Source: Falsirhodobacter flavus
Lineage (GTDB): Bacteria > Pseudomonadota > Alphaproteobacteria > Rhodobacterales > Rhodobacteraceae
Length of the DNA stretch: 64,000 nt
Direction: 5' to 3'
NCBI GenBank assembly: GCA_029846755.1
Contig: JARWBI010000002.1
Coordinates: 186,001 to 250,000, forward strand
In this document: one piece after another, positions 37,184 through 46,850 of the stretch
Numbering within the stretch: position 1 is the stretch's first letter
Layout: every line of letters begins with the position of its first letter
The notes under the pieces: generated by a model
What the model saw: the letters and a program-made list of their open reading frames with translations, nothing else
Databases searched by the model: none
What the model was told of the DNA's origin: nothing
Made by a program: the position numbers and the translations under genes

Positions 37184-37580
37184 GCAGGCAGAAGCTCAGC
37201 TCGTTGCGCCCTTCGGCCCGGCGATAACGCAGATCGCGCGCAAGGCTGCGGATCAGGAACCAGCCGAAGCCCCCCTGCGGCAGATCGCCGGGGTGCGGGC
37301 TGCGCCCCTTGGGCAATCGGCCCGAGGGCATCGGCGCACCGCGATCCGTGACGACGCAGCGCAGCCCCCCCGCCTCGACCCACAGCAGCAGGTCGATCCC
37401 GCCGCCCTGTTCGGCATAGGCATGTTCGACGATGTTGTTCAGCACTTCGGCCAGAACGATCTGCGCGGTGTTCCGCTCTGCCTCTGCCAGCCCGGACAGC
37501 GCCCCTTCGGCCAGCCCGCGCAGCGCCTCATGGACTGCATGGGGGTTCCCCGGGATGGTCAGGCGCGTTTCGGTCGTCAT
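37176..37580 (-). CDS. HATPase anti-sigma/switch kinase (RsbW/SpoIIAB-like)
   Basis: 134 residues, a stand-alone GHKL ATPase domain. The N box is EVLNNIVEHA, the DxGxP motif is VTDRGAPM and the C-terminal glycine loop is GGFGWFLIRSL. No membrane or sensor domain. Such proteins phosphorylate a serine on a STAS partner, and the unphosphorylated partner frees a sigma factor or other target. The ATG overlaps the stop of the STAS gene upstream (ATGA), so the two are made together. No sigma factor or phosphatase gene is nearby, so the target is unknown. Confidence 0.87.
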   Translation of the reverse strand: MTTETRLTIPGNPHAVHEALRGLAEGALSGLAEAERNTAQIVLAEVLNNIVEHAYAEQGGGIDLLLWVEAGGLRCVVTDRGAPMPSGRLPKGRSPHPGDLPQGGFGWFLIRSLARDLRYRRAEGRNELSFCLPS

Positions 37581-37891
37581 CGCGGCGCTTCCGGGTGGAT
37601 GGTGAAGACGCTGTCCATGCGGGTCAGGCGGAACACCTTGGCCACGGTGGGCGACAGCGCGGCCAGTTCCAGCTTCCGGGGCGCCAGCAGCTTCATCACC
37701 GCCACCACCGCACCCAGCCCGCTGCTGTCCAGAAAGGCGACCCGCGACAGATCCAGCACGACGACCGGGGCGGGATCCCGTATCGCCTCGCGCATGCGGT
37801 CTTTGAAATCGATCGCGCTGGCGGCGTCGATCCGATCCTCATGCACGCGGATGACAAGCGCGCCATCCCTGACTTCGGCGGAAAGGTCCAT
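37577..37891 (-). CDS. STAS-domain anti-sigma factor antagonist
   Basis: 104 residues, one STAS domain. The phosphorylatable serine block FLDSSGLGAVVAVMK is intact (two serines after the aspartate), with VVVLDLSRVAF before it. Partner of the HATPase kinase encoded next on the same strand; the pair makes a complete partner-switch core apart from the phosphatase. GGGGAG lies before the ATG at 37891; the frame extends upstream but without a site and into the divergent gap. It faces away from the fRMsr gene with 96 bases between the starts. Confidence 0.85.
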   Translation of the reverse strand: MDLSAEVRDGALVIRVHEDRIDAASAIDFKDRMREAIRDPAPVVVLDLSRVAFLDSSGLGAVVAVMKLLAPRKLELAALSPTVAKVFRLTRMDSVFTIHPEAPR

Positions 37892-37987
37892 GGCAAACTC
37901 CCCTGCTTCGATCCCGACCCTAGCGCGGGGGAGTTGACGATTGGTAACCGCCTTCACCTTGGGCGCGGTCGCGATTATCTTCGGCCC

Positions 37988-38440
37988 ATGGATTACGATA
38001 CCCTTTCCGCCACGCTCGATTCGCTGTGCCATGGCGAAACCGACACCGTCGCCCTGATGGCGACCATCGCCTGCGAATTGCACCACGCCCATCCGCTGTC
38101 GGACTGGACCGGCTTCTATCGCGTGACCGAACCCGAGGTGCTGAAGATCGGCCCCTATCAGGGCGGTCACGGCTGTCTGGTGATCCCCTTCGCGCGCGGG
38201 GTCTGCGGGGCGGCGGCGCGCACGGGGCAAGCGCAGGTCGTGCCGGACGTGGACCTGTTCCCCGGCCATATCGCCTGCGCGTCTTCCACCCGGTCGGAAC
38301 TGGTGCTGCCGGTCTGGAACGGTGCGGGCAAGCTTTTGGGCGTTCTGGATCTGGACAGCAACACCGAGGCCGCCTTCACCGAGGCCGACGCGGATGCGCT
38401 GGCTGCGATCATGGCCCGTCTTTTCAAGGACGCGACTTGA
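37988..38440 (+). CDS. Free methionine-R-sulfoxide reductase (GAF type)
   Basis: 150 residues, a single GAF domain. The catalytic cysteines sit in GVCGAAARTG and HIACASSTRSE, with the family phrase TGFYRVTEPEVLKIGPYQG before them. fRMsr reduces free methionine-R-sulfoxide with thioredoxin-like electrons. Its TGA stop overlaps the TTG start of the next gene, tying an antioxidant step to an RNA modification enzyme in one transcript. Divergent from the STAS gene. Confidence 0.9.
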   Translation: MDYDTLSATLDSLCHGETDTVALMATIACELHHAHPLSDWTGFYRVTEPEVLKIGPYQGGHGCLVIPFARGVCGAAARTGQAQVVPDVDLFPGHIACASSTRSELVLPVWNGAGKLLGVLDLDSNTEAAFTEADADALAAIMARLFKDAT

Positions 38441-39084
38441 GCTTCGTCTATACCCCGCCGGACGAGCCGCTGCGCATCGTCCACCATGACAGCACCATCG
38501 TCATCGCGGACAAGCCCGCCGGTCTGCTCTCGGTCCCCGGTCGCGGCGACGACCGCATTGACTGCCTGATCGAGCGCATCCGCGGCATCTTCCCCGAGGT
38601 GCTGCTGGTGCATAGGCTGGATCTGGACACCTCGGGCGTGATGGTCTTTGCGCTGACGAAATCGGCGCAGGCGAACCTTGGCCAGCAATTCGAAAAGCGG
38701 ACGACCAAGAAGGTCTACGCCGCCCGCGTCCACGGCGTCATCGCGGAAAAGGAAGGCCGCGTCGATCTTCCGCTGATCGTGGACTGGCCGAACCGCCCGC
38801 GCCAGCATGTGAACCATGAGACCGGCAAGCCCGCCCAGACCGACTGGCGCGTGACCAAGCGCGGAGCAAACGAGACCCGCGTGCGCCTGATGCCGATCAC
38901 CGGCCGCAGCCACCAGCTTCGTGTGCATATGGCCGAAATGGGGCACCCGATCCTTGGCGATCCGCTTTATGCCACCGGCGAGGCGCTGGACCACCCGCGC
39001 CTGATGCTGCATGCGGAATCGCTGCGGATACGCCACCCCGAAACTGGGGTGACGCAGACGTTTTCAGTTCCCGCGCCCTTCTAG
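38437..39084 (+). CDS. RluA-family pseudouridine synthase, TTG start
   Basis: 215 residues. The catalytic aspartate is in HRLDLDTSGVMVFAL (motif HRLDxDTSG), followed by KVYAARVHG and TGRSHQLRVHMAEMGHPILGDPLYA. RluA-type enzymes isomerise uridine 746 in 23S rRNA and U32 in some tRNAs; substrate inferred from family and size. The TTG at 38437 overlaps the previous stop and has AAGGA ahead, giving MSFVYTPPDEPLR, a good family start. A longer frame upstream has no binding site. The end overlaps the LLM gene by 21 bases. Confidence 0.9.
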   Translation: MSFVYTPPDEPLRIVHHDSTIVIADKPAGLLSVPGRGDDRIDCLIERIRGIFPEVLLVHRLDLDTSGVMVFALTKSAQANLGQQFEKRTTKKVYAARVHGVIAEKEGRVDLPLIVDWPNRPRQHVNHETGKPAQTDWRVTKRGANETRVRLMPITGRSHQLRVHMAEMGHPILGDPLYATGEALDHPRLMLHAESLRIRHPETGVTQTFSVPAPF

Positions 39085-40083
39085 GATCTCGCGCACCATC
39101 GGGATGACCTGCTCGCCATAGAGGCGGATGCCCTCCATCGACACATCGTGCGGGACCGGACCGCCCGAGTATTTGAGATCGAACCGCGTCAGGTCCAGCG
39201 CGCGCGCGGTGGCGGCGATCTTCTTCGCGACCGTCTCGGGGCTGCCCACATACATCGACCCGTGCGCACACTCGCGGTCGAAATCCGCCCGCTGAAGCGG
39301 CGGCCAGCCCCGGCTTTTCCCGACGAGCCCGTGCATGATCCGGTAGCCCGCGAAATACTGGTCCCGCGCCAGCTCGTCCGTCGCCGCCACATGGCCGGGG
39401 GAATGGACGCCGATGCCGGGCGTGGGTTTCCCGATCTGCTCATAGGCCTGCTTGTACAGGTCCACGAAAGGCCGGAACCGCGCGGGCGCACCGCCGATGA
39501 TCGCCAGCATCAGCGGCAGATCGTAGCTGGCCGCGCGGATCACCGATTCCGGGCTGCCGCCCACACCGATCCACGTTTTCAGCCGACCGCTCTCGATGGG
39601 CGGGAAGACCTGCTGCTGCTTCAGGCCGGGATGGATCGTGCCTTTCCACGTCACCTTCTTCTCGCGCGCCAGAAGTGAGAACAGGTCCAGCTTCTCCTCG
39701 AACAGCCGCTCGTAATCCTTGAGGTCGAACCCGAACAGAGGGAAGCTTTCGGTGAACGAGCCGCGCCCGAGGATGACCTCGGCCCGCCCGGCCGAGATGG
39801 CATCGACGGTCGAAAACCGCTGGAACACCCGGATCGGATCGTCTGAAGACAGCACCGTCACCGCCGATCCCAGCTTGATCCGGCTGGTCCGCGCCGCGAT
39901 CGCCGCCAGCACGACCTCGGGAGAGGAGATCGCGAAATCCTCGCGGTGATGCTCGCCTATGCCGATGAAATCGACGCCGACCTGATCGGCCAGCACGCCC
40001 TGTTCCACGACGTTGCGGACGACCTGCGCATGGGTCGCGCCGTCCGTCATGTCGCCGAAGGTATCGAGACCCAGTTCAATCAT
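39064..40083 (-). CDS. LLM-class flavin-dependent oxidoreductase
   Basis: 339 residues. TIM-barrel fold of the luciferase-like monooxygenase class: [43 protein letters not shown], with [24 protein letters not shown] and [12 protein letters not shown]. Uses reduced flavin and oxygen on an unknown small substrate. AAAGGA lies just before the ATG at 40083; the reading frame extends about 56 codons further without support. It is divergent from leuS with 147 bases between. Specificity cannot be told. Confidence 0.88.
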   Translation of the reverse strand: MIELGLDTFGDMTDGATHAQVVRNVVEQGVLADQVGVDFIGIGEHHREDFAISSPEVVLAAIAARTSRIKLGSAVTVLSSDDPIRVFQRFSTVDAISAGRAEVILGRGSFTESFPLFGFDLKDYERLFEEKLDLFSLLAREKKVTWKGTIHPGLKQQQVFPPIESGRLKTWIGVGGSPESVIRAASYDLPLMLAIIGGAPARFRPFVDLYKQAYEQIGKPTPGIGVHSPGHVAATDELARDQYFAGYRIMHGLVGKSRGWPPLQRADFDRECAHGSMYVGSPETVAKKIAATARALDLTRFDLKYSGGPVPHDVSMEGIRLYGEQVIPMVREILEGRGN

Positions 40084-40230
40084 GGGAAAGTCCTTTCCTG
40101 TTGCCGGGAAGGTATGGACCATTGCCGCAGCGCACAATCTGCGCCAGCGAAGGGTCATCTGTGCATCTGCGCCGCGCTGGACCCCTGCGGCGCGGCGGTG
40201 TATCCAAGCGCAAACCGCTATGAGGCCCGC

Positions 40231-42762
40231 ATGACCTACGCCCCCGCCCAATCAGAACCGAAATGGCAGAAAGCCTGGGACGAGGCCGAGGTCTTCCTTG
40301 CAAAGCGCGACGAGACGAAGCCGAAATACTACGTTTTGGAGATGTTCCCCTACCCGTCGGGCCGCATCCATATGGGCCACGTCCGCAACTACACCATGGG
40401 CGACGTGGTGGCGCGGTATAAGTCCTCCTGCGGGTTTTCGGTGCTGCATCCGATGGGCTGGGATGCCTTCGGGATGCCGGCGGAAAACGCGGCGATGGAG
40501 AAGGGCGGCCATCCCAAGGACTGGACCTACGGCAACATCGCGGTGATGAAGGACCAGATGCGGCCCTTGGGGCTGAGCATCGACTGGACCCGCGAATTCG
40601 CCACCTGCGATCCGGAATATTACGGCCAGCAGCAGGCGATGTTCCTCGACATGCTGGACGAGGGGTTGGTCTATCGCAAATCGGCGCAGGTGAACTGGGA
40701 CCCGGTCGACATGACCGTTCTGGCGAACGAGCAAGTGATCGACGGCAAGGGCTGGCGGTCCGGCGCGGCGGTGGAACGCAAGGAACTGACGCAGTGGTTC
40801 TTCCGCATCAGCGACTTTGCCGAGGATCTGCTGCAAGCCCTGGACGGCCTGGACAACTGGCCGGAAAAGGTTCGCCTGATGCAGGCCAATTGGATCGGCC
40901 AGTCGCGCGGCCTGCAATTCGCCTTCTCCACCGTCGATGCGCCGGAAGGCTTCGACCGGCTGGAGGTCTATACCACGCGCCCCGACACGCTGATGGGTGC
41001 CAGCTTTGCCGCGATCAGCGCCGATCACCCGCTGGCCAAGCATCTGGAGCGTCACGATCCGAAGGTGGCCGAATTCGTCGCCGAATGCCGCAAGCTGGGC
41101 ACCACCGCCGAGGCGCTGGAAACGGCGGAGAAGCTGGGCATGGACACCGGGATCCGCGTGCGGCACCCGTTCGACACCTCGTGGGAACTGCCGGTCTATA
41201 TCGCCAACTTCATCCTGATGGATTACGGCACCGGCGCGATCTTCGGCTGCCCCGCGCATGACGCCCGTGATTTCGAATTCGCGCAGAAATACGAACTGCC
41301 CATCGACCCCGTGTTCCAGCCACTGGACGAGGGTATTCCGCCCGGCGCCTATACCCCGCTGAAATCCGAGCGCGTCCGCTATATCCGCGGTTTCGCGGGC
41401 GAGCCCGAGCAGACCGGCGAAGAGGCCGTCGCTGCCGCCATCGCCTTCTGCGAGAGCCAAGGCGTGGGGCGCGGCGTCACCAATTATCGTCTGCGCGATT
41501 GGGGCCTGTCACGCCAACGCTATTGGGGTTGTCCTATCCCGGTCGTCCACTGCCCGTCCTGCGGTGTGGTGCCCGAGTCAAAAGAAAACCTGCCGGTCCG
41601 CCTTCCCGACGACGTGACCTTCGATCAACCCGGCAACCCGCTGGACCGTCACCCGACATGGCGCGACACCCCCTGCCCGAAATGCGGCGCAGCGGCCAAG
41701 CGCGAGACGGACACGATGGACACCTTTGTGGACTCGTCGTGGTATTTCGCCCGCTTCACCGCCCCGCGTGCGAACACGCCGACGGGGGACGAGACCGATT
41801 ACTGGATGAACGTCGACCAATACATCGGCGGCATCGAACACGCGATCCTGCACCTTCTGTATTCGCGCTTCTTCTGCCGGGCGATGCACAAGACGGGTCA
41901 TCTGCCCTCTACCGCGCAGGAGCCGTTCAACGCCCTGTTCACCCAAGGCATGGTCACGCACGAAATCTACCAGACCCGCGACGCCCAGGGCCGCCCGGTC
42001 TATCACCTGCCCGAAGACGTAGTAGACGGCCGCACGCTGGACGGCACCCCGGTTGAGGTGATCCCCTCGGCCAAGATGTCGAAGTCGAAGAAGAACGTCG
42101 TTGATCCGATGAATATCATCGCGTCCTTTGGCGCGGATACGGCGCGGTGGTTCGTGATGTCGGATTCGCCCCCGGAACGCGACGTGGAATGGACCGCATC
42201 GGGGGCCGAGGCCGCGTCGAAATTCCTTGCCCGCGTCTGGCGCATCGCCGACGAGATCACCCGCGACGGCACCCCGGCCAATGACGAGGACAAGGCACTG
42301 GCCCGCGCAAGCGCCCGCGCCATCGCCGATGTGACGCAGGGAATCGAGGGCTTCGCCTTCAACAAGGCCGTGGCGAAGCTCTATGAATACGCCAACACCC
42401 TGTCGAAATCGAAGGCGGGTGCGGATGCCAAACGCGACGCGATGAAGGTCATGGCGCAGCTTTTGTCGCCGCTGGTCCCGCATCTGGCCGAGGAGGTCTG
42501 GCACATGCTGGGCGGTCACGGTCTGGTCGCGCAGGCGGCATGGCCCAAGGCGGACGAGGCGCTGCTGGTGGCCGATACCGTTACGCTGCCGATCCAGATC
42601 AACGGCAAGCGCCGCGCGGAAATCAGCGTGCCTGCCGAAATGCCCGCATCCGAGGTTGAAAAGCTGGTGCTGGCCCATGATGATGTGGTCAAATTCCTTG
42701 CCGGTCAGCCCATCAAGAAGCTGATCGTCGTGCCGGGACGTATCGTCAATGTCGTCGCCTGA
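40231..42762 (+). CDS. leuS: Leucyl-tRNA synthetase
   Basis: 843 residues, normal bacterial length. Class I signatures are HMGH near residue 47 and KMSKSKKN near 614; the connective-peptide editing domain is between, with [11 protein letters not shown]. Two zinc-type cysteine pairs appear (CPSCG, CPKCG). It loads leucine onto tRNA-Leu and hydrolyses wrongly charged products. Start at 40231, [19 protein letters not shown], the family opening. The last 14 bases overlap the start of lptE, making leuS-lptE-holA an operon, an order shared across Alphaproteobacteria. Confidence 0.97.
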   Translation: MTYAPAQSEPKWQKAWDEAEVFLAKRDETKPKYYVLEMFPYPSGRIHMGHVRNYTMGDVVARYKSSCGFSVLHPMGWDAFGMPAENAAMEKGGHPKDWTYGNIAVMKDQMRPLGLSIDWTREFATCDPEYYGQQQAMFLDMLDEGLVYRKSAQVNWDPVDMTVLANEQVIDGKGWRSGAAVERKELTQWFFRISDFAEDLLQALDGLDNWPEKVRLMQANWIGQSRGLQFAFSTVDAPEGFDRLEVYTTRPDTLMGASFAAISADHPLAKHLERHDPKVAEFVAECRKLGTTAEALETAEKLGMDTGIRVRHPFDTSWELPVYIANFILMDYGTGAIFGCPAHDARDFEFAQKYELPIDPVFQPLDEGIPPGAYTPLKSERVRYIRGFAGEPEQTGEEAVAAAIAFCESQGVGRGVTNYRLRDWGLSRQRYWGCPIPVVHCPSCGVVPESKENLPVRLPDDVTFDQPGNPLDRHPTWRDTPCPKCGAAAKRETDTMDTFVDSSWYFARFTAPRANTPTGDETDYWMNVDQYIGGIEHAILHLLYSRFFCRAMHKTGHLPSTAQEPFNALFTQGMVTHEIYQTRDAQGRPVYHLPEDVVDGRTLDGTPVEVIPSAKMSKSKKNVVDPMNIIASFGADTARWFVMSDSPPERDVEWTASGAEAASKFLARVWRIADEITRDGTPANDEDKALARASARAIADVTQGIEGFAFNKAVAKLYEYANTLSKSKAGADAKRDAMKVMAQLLSPLVPHLAEEVWHMLGGHGLVAQAAWPKADEALLVADTVTLPIQINGKRRAEISVPAEMPASEVEKLVLAHDDVVKFLAGQPIKKLIVVPGRIVNVVA

Positions 42763-43234
42763 TCGCCGCACCTTCCTTTTGCTGCTTGGCCTTGGGGCCT
42801 GCGGGTTCACCCCGGCCTATGGGCCGGACGGTCCGGCGTCGGCCTTGCAGGATTCGATCAAACTGGGCGATCCGAACGACAAGAACGGCTTCGACTTCGT
42901 CGAACGGATGGAGGAACGGCTGGGCCGGGGCCGCACCCCGCGATACGAGCTGACCTATGCTATCCAGACCGATGTGCAGGGCGTCGGGATCACGCGCGAA
43001 AGTTCGATCACCCGCTATAACCTGCTGGGGCGGATCGACTGGGGCGTGAACGATGTCGCAACGGGCCAGCGGGTCACGGGCGGGATCGCGCGGAATTTCA
43101 CCTCCTATTCCGCAACCGGGTCCACCGTGGCCGGGCTGGCGGCGGAGGAAGACGCCGCTTACCGCCTGATGCGCATTCTGGCCGACCAGATCGTCACCCA
43201 GCTGGTCGCCACATCGGGGAACTGGGACAAGTGA
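42749..43234 (+). CDS. lptE: LPS-assembly lipoprotein LptE
   Basis: 161 residues. Basic start then lipobox LLLLGLGAC, so Cys18 should be lipidated and the protein anchored in the outer membrane. The remainder (GFTPAYG at the mature N-terminus, then [15 protein letters not shown] and [16 protein letters not shown]) is the alphaproteobacterial LptE pattern. It plugs the LptD barrel for LPS delivery to the surface. Overlaps leuS at its start and holA at its stop (GTGA). Confidence 0.92.
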   Translation: MSSPDRRTFLLLLGLGACGFTPAYGPDGPASALQDSIKLGDPNDKNGFDFVERMEERLGRGRTPRYELTYAIQTDVQGVGITRESSITRYNLLGRIDWGVNDVATGQRVTGGIARNFTSYSATGSTVAGLAAEEDAAYRLMRILADQIVTQLVATSGNWDK

Positions 43235-44247
43235 TCCTGAAAGGGATCGAGGCCACGCGCTATTTTGCGAAACCCGACCCGACCAAGGCCGGGCTGCTGA
43301 TCTTTGGCGCCGACACGATGCGGGTCGCCCTGCGCCGGCAAGAGGTCATCGCCGCGCTGGTCGGCCCCGAGGGCGAGGCCGAGATGCGCCTGACCCGTCT
43401 GCCTGCCGCCGACCTGCGCCGCGATCCTGCCGCGCTGATCGACGGGATGCGGGCGCAGGGCTTCTTCCCCGGCCCGCGCGTGGTCTTTCTTGAAGACGCG
43501 ACGGACGCCCATGCCCCGGCGGTGACGGCGGCGATGAAGGACTGGCGCCCCGGCGATGCTCAGGTCGTCGTGACGGCGGGCAGCCTGACCGCGAAATCCG
43601 CACTGCGAAAGATATTCGAGGCCCACCCCGCCGCCTTCGCCGTCGGCCTTTACGACGACCCGCCCAGCCGCGAGGAGATCGAGGACACCCTGCGCCGCGC
43701 GGGCCTGAATGCCGATGCCGCCGCGATGACCGACCTGACGGCGCTGGCGCGCAGCCTCGATCCCGGCGATTTCCGCCAGACGGTGGAAAAGATCGCGCTG
43801 TATAAATTCCGCGACCCCACGCCCCTGTCCGTGGACGAGATCGCCGCCCTCGCCCCCGCCAGCATCGAGGCCGAGGTGGACGACATCCTGCACGCCGCCG
43901 CCGAACATCGCGCAAACGACATCGCGCCCCTGCTGCGGCGCCTGGAAGGTCAGGGCGTGAACCCGGTCACGCTTTGTATCGGGGCGCTGCGGCATTTCCG
44001 GGCGCTGCATCTGGCGGCATCGGACCCCGGCGGGGCTTCGGCGGGGATCGCCCGGATGCGCCCGCCGATCTTCGGCCCGCGCCGCGACCGGATGCAGAAG
44101 CAAGCCTCGGCCTGGGGGATGCACCGGCTGGAATCGGCGCTGGCATTGCTGGTGGAAACCGATCTGACACTGCGATCCTCGACCCGTGCGCCGACGATGG
44201 CGGTGATGGAACGGGCGCTGATCCGTCTGGCGATGATGCGCCGCTAG
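43231..44247 (+). CDS. holA: DNA polymerase III delta subunit
   Basis: 338 residues. Clamp-loader subunit that opens the sliding clamp. Opens [29 protein letters not shown], then a middle domain and the C-terminal helical domain with HRANDIAPLLRRLEGQG and LCIGALRHFRALHLA. It lacks a Walker loop, as is normal for delta. GTG start overlaps the lptE stop. It is the last gene of leuS-lptE-holA. Confidence 0.93.
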   Translation: MILKGIEATRYFAKPDPTKAGLLIFGADTMRVALRRQEVIAALVGPEGEAEMRLTRLPAADLRRDPAALIDGMRAQGFFPGPRVVFLEDATDAHAPAVTAAMKDWRPGDAQVVVTAGSLTAKSALRKIFEAHPAAFAVGLYDDPPSREEIEDTLRRAGLNADAAAMTDLTALARSLDPGDFRQTVEKIALYKFRDPTPLSVDEIAALAPASIEAEVDDILHAAAEHRANDIAPLLRRLEGQGVNPVTLCIGALRHFRALHLAASDPGGASAGIARMRPPIFGPRRDRMQKQASAWGMHRLESALALLVETDLTLRSSTRAPTMAVMERALIRLAMMRR

Positions 44248-44303
44248 CGCCCTTCGCGCGGATGCGTTAATGTTCGAAAATAACAAGAAACCGGAGCAGT
44301 GAA

Positions 44304-45008
44304 ATGATGAAATTCGCACCCGTCGCCGCGCTCGCGGCGCTTTGCGCTGGCCCCGCGCTGGCGGTCGAGCTGACCGGGGGCGACCTGACCCTCGGCTATT
44401 CCACCTGGACCGACGATACCAGCTTTGCCAAGCTGGGCGTCGCAGGTTCGGCCGAAATCGGCTTCTCCCCCGACTTCAGCGTCCAAGGCGACATCGGCAC
44501 CGCGCGCTTTCTTGAGGCCGGCGAGTCGAGCAGCATGATCGCCCTGCACGGCATCCTGCACACCGGTCCCGGCACCTCGCTTGGCGTGTTCTATGGCACC
44601 GAGAAACTGGACGGCGACAACAAGGACTTCTACGGCTTCGAAGTCGGCCAGAAATCCAGCATGTTCGAAGTCGAAGCCCATATCGGCAATGGCGAGAACT
44701 TCGATCTGGACGGCATGGTCGGCGGCCTGTCGGGCACATACAATGTGACCCCGGTGTTCGGCCTCGGCGCCAGCTATCAACGCGCGAATATCGACGGGCT
44801 GGACATCTCGACCACCGCGATCCGCGCGGATTACGAGATTGCCCCGACCTTCACCGTCGGTGCCGAGATCGGATCGTTCCGCGCCGATCTGGACAGCGTT
44901 CATGGGCGCGAGACCTATATCGGCCTGTCCGCGACCAAGAGCTTCGGCCCGCAGGACGGCGCGACCTTTGGCCGTCGCGGCATCCTGAACGTCATCCCCG
45001 GGCTTTGA
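44304..45008 (+). CDS. Small outer-membrane beta-barrel protein, porin-like
   Basis: 234 residues. Signal peptide MMKFAPVAALAALCAGPALA, then alternating strand-like segments (TLGYSTWTDDTSFAKLGVAGSAEIGF, NVTPVFGLGASYQRANIDG, IRADYEIAPTFTVGAEIG). It resembles short alphaproteobacterial outer-membrane barrels but has fewer predicted strands than the 343-residue porin and its last residue is leucine rather than phenylalanine. Function unknown; may be a small channel or adhesin. GGAG lies ahead of the ATG. Overlaps the flavoprotein gene at its end. Confidence 0.75.
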   Translation: MMKFAPVAALAALCAGPALAVELTGGDLTLGYSTWTDDTSFAKLGVAGSAEIGFSPDFSVQGDIGTARFLEAGESSSMIALHGILHTGPGTSLGVFYGTEKLDGDNKDFYGFEVGQKSSMFEVEAHIGNGENFDLDGMVGGLSGTYNVTPVFGLGASYQRANIDGLDISTTAIRADYEIAPTFTVGAEIGSFRADLDSVHGRETYIGLSATKSFGPQDGATFGRRGILNVIPGL

Positions 45009-46080
45009 TCCCGGCCCAGCGCCCCGTCGCGAGGCAGCCCGTCAGAAGGTAGCCGCCCGTCGGGGCCTCCCAGTCCAGCATCTCGCCGCAGGCGAAGGTG
45101 CCGGGCCGGGCGCAAAGCTCCAGATCCGGGGTCAAATCCCCGGCCCTGATCCCTCCAGCCGAGGAAATCGCCTCCTCCAGCGGCCTCGGCCCTTGCAGCG
45201 GGACATGCAGGCGCTTGATGCTGGCCGCCGTCACGGGCCGCCCGAATTCCTGCACCAAAGCCGCCGCCGCTGGCGAAAGCCCGAGCTTGCGCAGACGGCT
45301 GCCGATGCTGTCCTTGCCCGCCAGCCGCGCTTCGACAACCGCTTCGTCCATACCCGGCAGCAGGTCCAGCACCAGCCGCGCCCCCTCGCGCAGATCACGC
45401 GAGACGGCATAGATGCCGCCCCCTTCGACCCCACGTTCGGAAATCACGAACTCGCCGCGTTCGCGATGATCGCCCGCCATCAGCAAAGCGCCCTTGATCG
45501 GCTGGCCGAAATGCTTGGCCATATGCGGCGACCAATCGACGAAAAAGCCCATATTCGCGGGTTTGAACGGCGCGGCAGGCAGCCATTCCGCCCAAGCCCC
45601 GTCCGATCCCAGCCGCGGCCAGCTTGCCCCGCCCAGCGCCAGCACCGTCCGGTCTGCCGCCACCTGCATCGGCCCGTGGGGCGTGTCGAACCCGTCTCCG
45701 GTCCAGCGCCAGCGGGTGCGGATCTCCACCCCCATCGCCGCCAGCCGCGCCAGCCACGCCCGCAGCAAGGGCGAGCCCTTCATTGCGACCGGAAACACGC
45801 GCCCTGACGATCCAGTGAACACCTCCTGCCCCAGCCCGCGCGCCCAGGCCTGCACTTCGTCCGCCCCGAAATCGCGCAGCATCGGATGCATCCATTCGGG
45901 AAACTGCGCCAACAAGGCCGGATCGTCCTTGGTCAGATTCAGCCCCGACTTCCCCGCCATCAGGAATTTCCGCGCGACCGAGGGTTTCTGTTCGCACACG
46001 ATCACGCGCATCCCGCCGCGCGCCATCTCCTCGGCGGCCATGAGGCCGGCCGGTCCCGCGCCGATCACCAGCCCGATCAT
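44992..46080 (-). CDS. HI0933/BaiN-like flavoprotein (TIGR03862 type)
   Basis: 362 residues. FAD-binding GAGPAGLMAAEEMARGG at the start, KFLMAGKSGLNLT and GRVFPVAMKGSPLLRAW next, then GALLMAGDHRERGEFVISERGVEGGGIY, ending in FACGEMLDWEAPTGGYLLTGCLATG. The family is called HI0933-like or BaiN; members are probable oxidoreductases of unknown substrate. It is the last gene of a minus-strand operon; its ATG overlaps the cysQ stop (ATGA). Confidence 0.87.
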   Translation of the reverse strand: MIGLVIGAGPAGLMAAEEMARGGMRVIVCEQKPSVARKFLMAGKSGLNLTKDDPALLAQFPEWMHPMLRDFGADEVQAWARGLGQEVFTGSSGRVFPVAMKGSPLLRAWLARLAAMGVEIRTRWRWTGDGFDTPHGPMQVAADRTVLALGGASWPRLGSDGAWAEWLPAAPFKPANMGFFVDWSPHMAKHFGQPIKGALLMAGDHRERGEFVISERGVEGGGIYAVSRDLREGARLVLDLLPGMDEAVVEARLAGKDSIGSRLRKLGLSPAAAALVQEFGRPVTAASIKRLHVPLQGPRPLEEAISSAGGIRAGDLTPDLELCARPGTFACGEMLDWEAPTGGYLLTGCLATGRWAGIKARG

Positions 46081-46850
46081 GCGCGCAGCCGGGCCAGAAG
46101 CGCCTCGTGCAGCCCCGGAGCCGCCGCCAAGACCCCCGCCGCCTGCGGACGCGGCAGGTTATACGCGATGCGCCCGCCATGGCGGTCCGTCACCACCGCC
46201 CCCGCCGCCCGCGCGATCAGATCGCCCGCCGCGACGTCCCATTCCCAGCTGTCTCGCAGGGCAAGCATCCCATCATGCCGCCCTTCTGCCACAAGGCACA
46301 GCCGATACGCGATCGAGGACCGGAAGCTGCGCTGCAAATCCGGCACGCCCCCCGGCCAATGTTCGGGCAAAAGGTTCGGGCGCGTGGTCAGAAGCGTCGC
46401 CCCCTCGATCCCCGCGCGCTGCGAGGCGCGGATCGGCAGCCCGTTGCGCAGGGGCGTGCCACCCTCCTCGGCGGTATAGAGCCGGTCCAGCGCGGGCAGA
46501 TAGACCACCGCCGCCACCGGAACCCCGCCCCGCACCACCGCCAGCGAATGGGAAAACGTATCCTCGCCCGCCATGAAGGCGCGGGTGCCGTCGATCGGGT
46601 CCAGCACGAAGACGCATTCCCGCCCAAGGCGGTCCGCATCGTCGGCGCTTTCCTCGGACAGCCAGCCGTAATCGGGACGCGCGCCGCGCAGCATCGCCTC
46701 CAGCGCCTCGTTCACGGCGATGTCGGCCTCGGTCACGGGGCCGAGGCCGGGCTTTTCCCACGCCTTCGCCTCGCGCCGCCAGAAGCGCATGGCGATAGCG
46801 CCCGCGAGTTGCGCGGCCTCGATCAGAAGGGCGAGGTCACTCCCCTGCAA
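46077..46850 (-). CDS. cysQ: 3'(2'),5'-bisphosphate nucleotidase / inositol monophosphatase family
   Basis: 257 residues. Metal sites are intact: GPVTEADIAVNEAL, LSEESADD, DPIDGTRAF and WEWDVAAGDLI. CysQ removes the 3' phosphate of PAP made in sulfate assimilation; the family also contains inositol monophosphatases, and the call rests on size and neighbours. TTG start at 46850, with GAGGG upstream; an in-frame stop lies just before it, so there is no longer start. Overlaps the tldE end upstream and the flavoprotein start downstream. Confidence 0.85.
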   Translation of the reverse strand: MQGSDLALLIEAAQLAGAIAMRFWRREAKAWEKPGLGPVTEADIAVNEALEAMLRGARPDYGWLSEESADDADRLGRECVFVLDPIDGTRAFMAGEDTFSHSLAVVRGGVPVAAVVYLPALDRLYTAEEGGTPLRNGLPIRASQRAGIEGATLLTTRPNLLPEHWPGGVPDLQRSFRSSIAYRLCLVAEGRHDGMLALRDSWEWDVAAGDLIARAAGAVVTDRHGGRIAYNLPRPQAAGVLAAAPGLHEALLARLRA

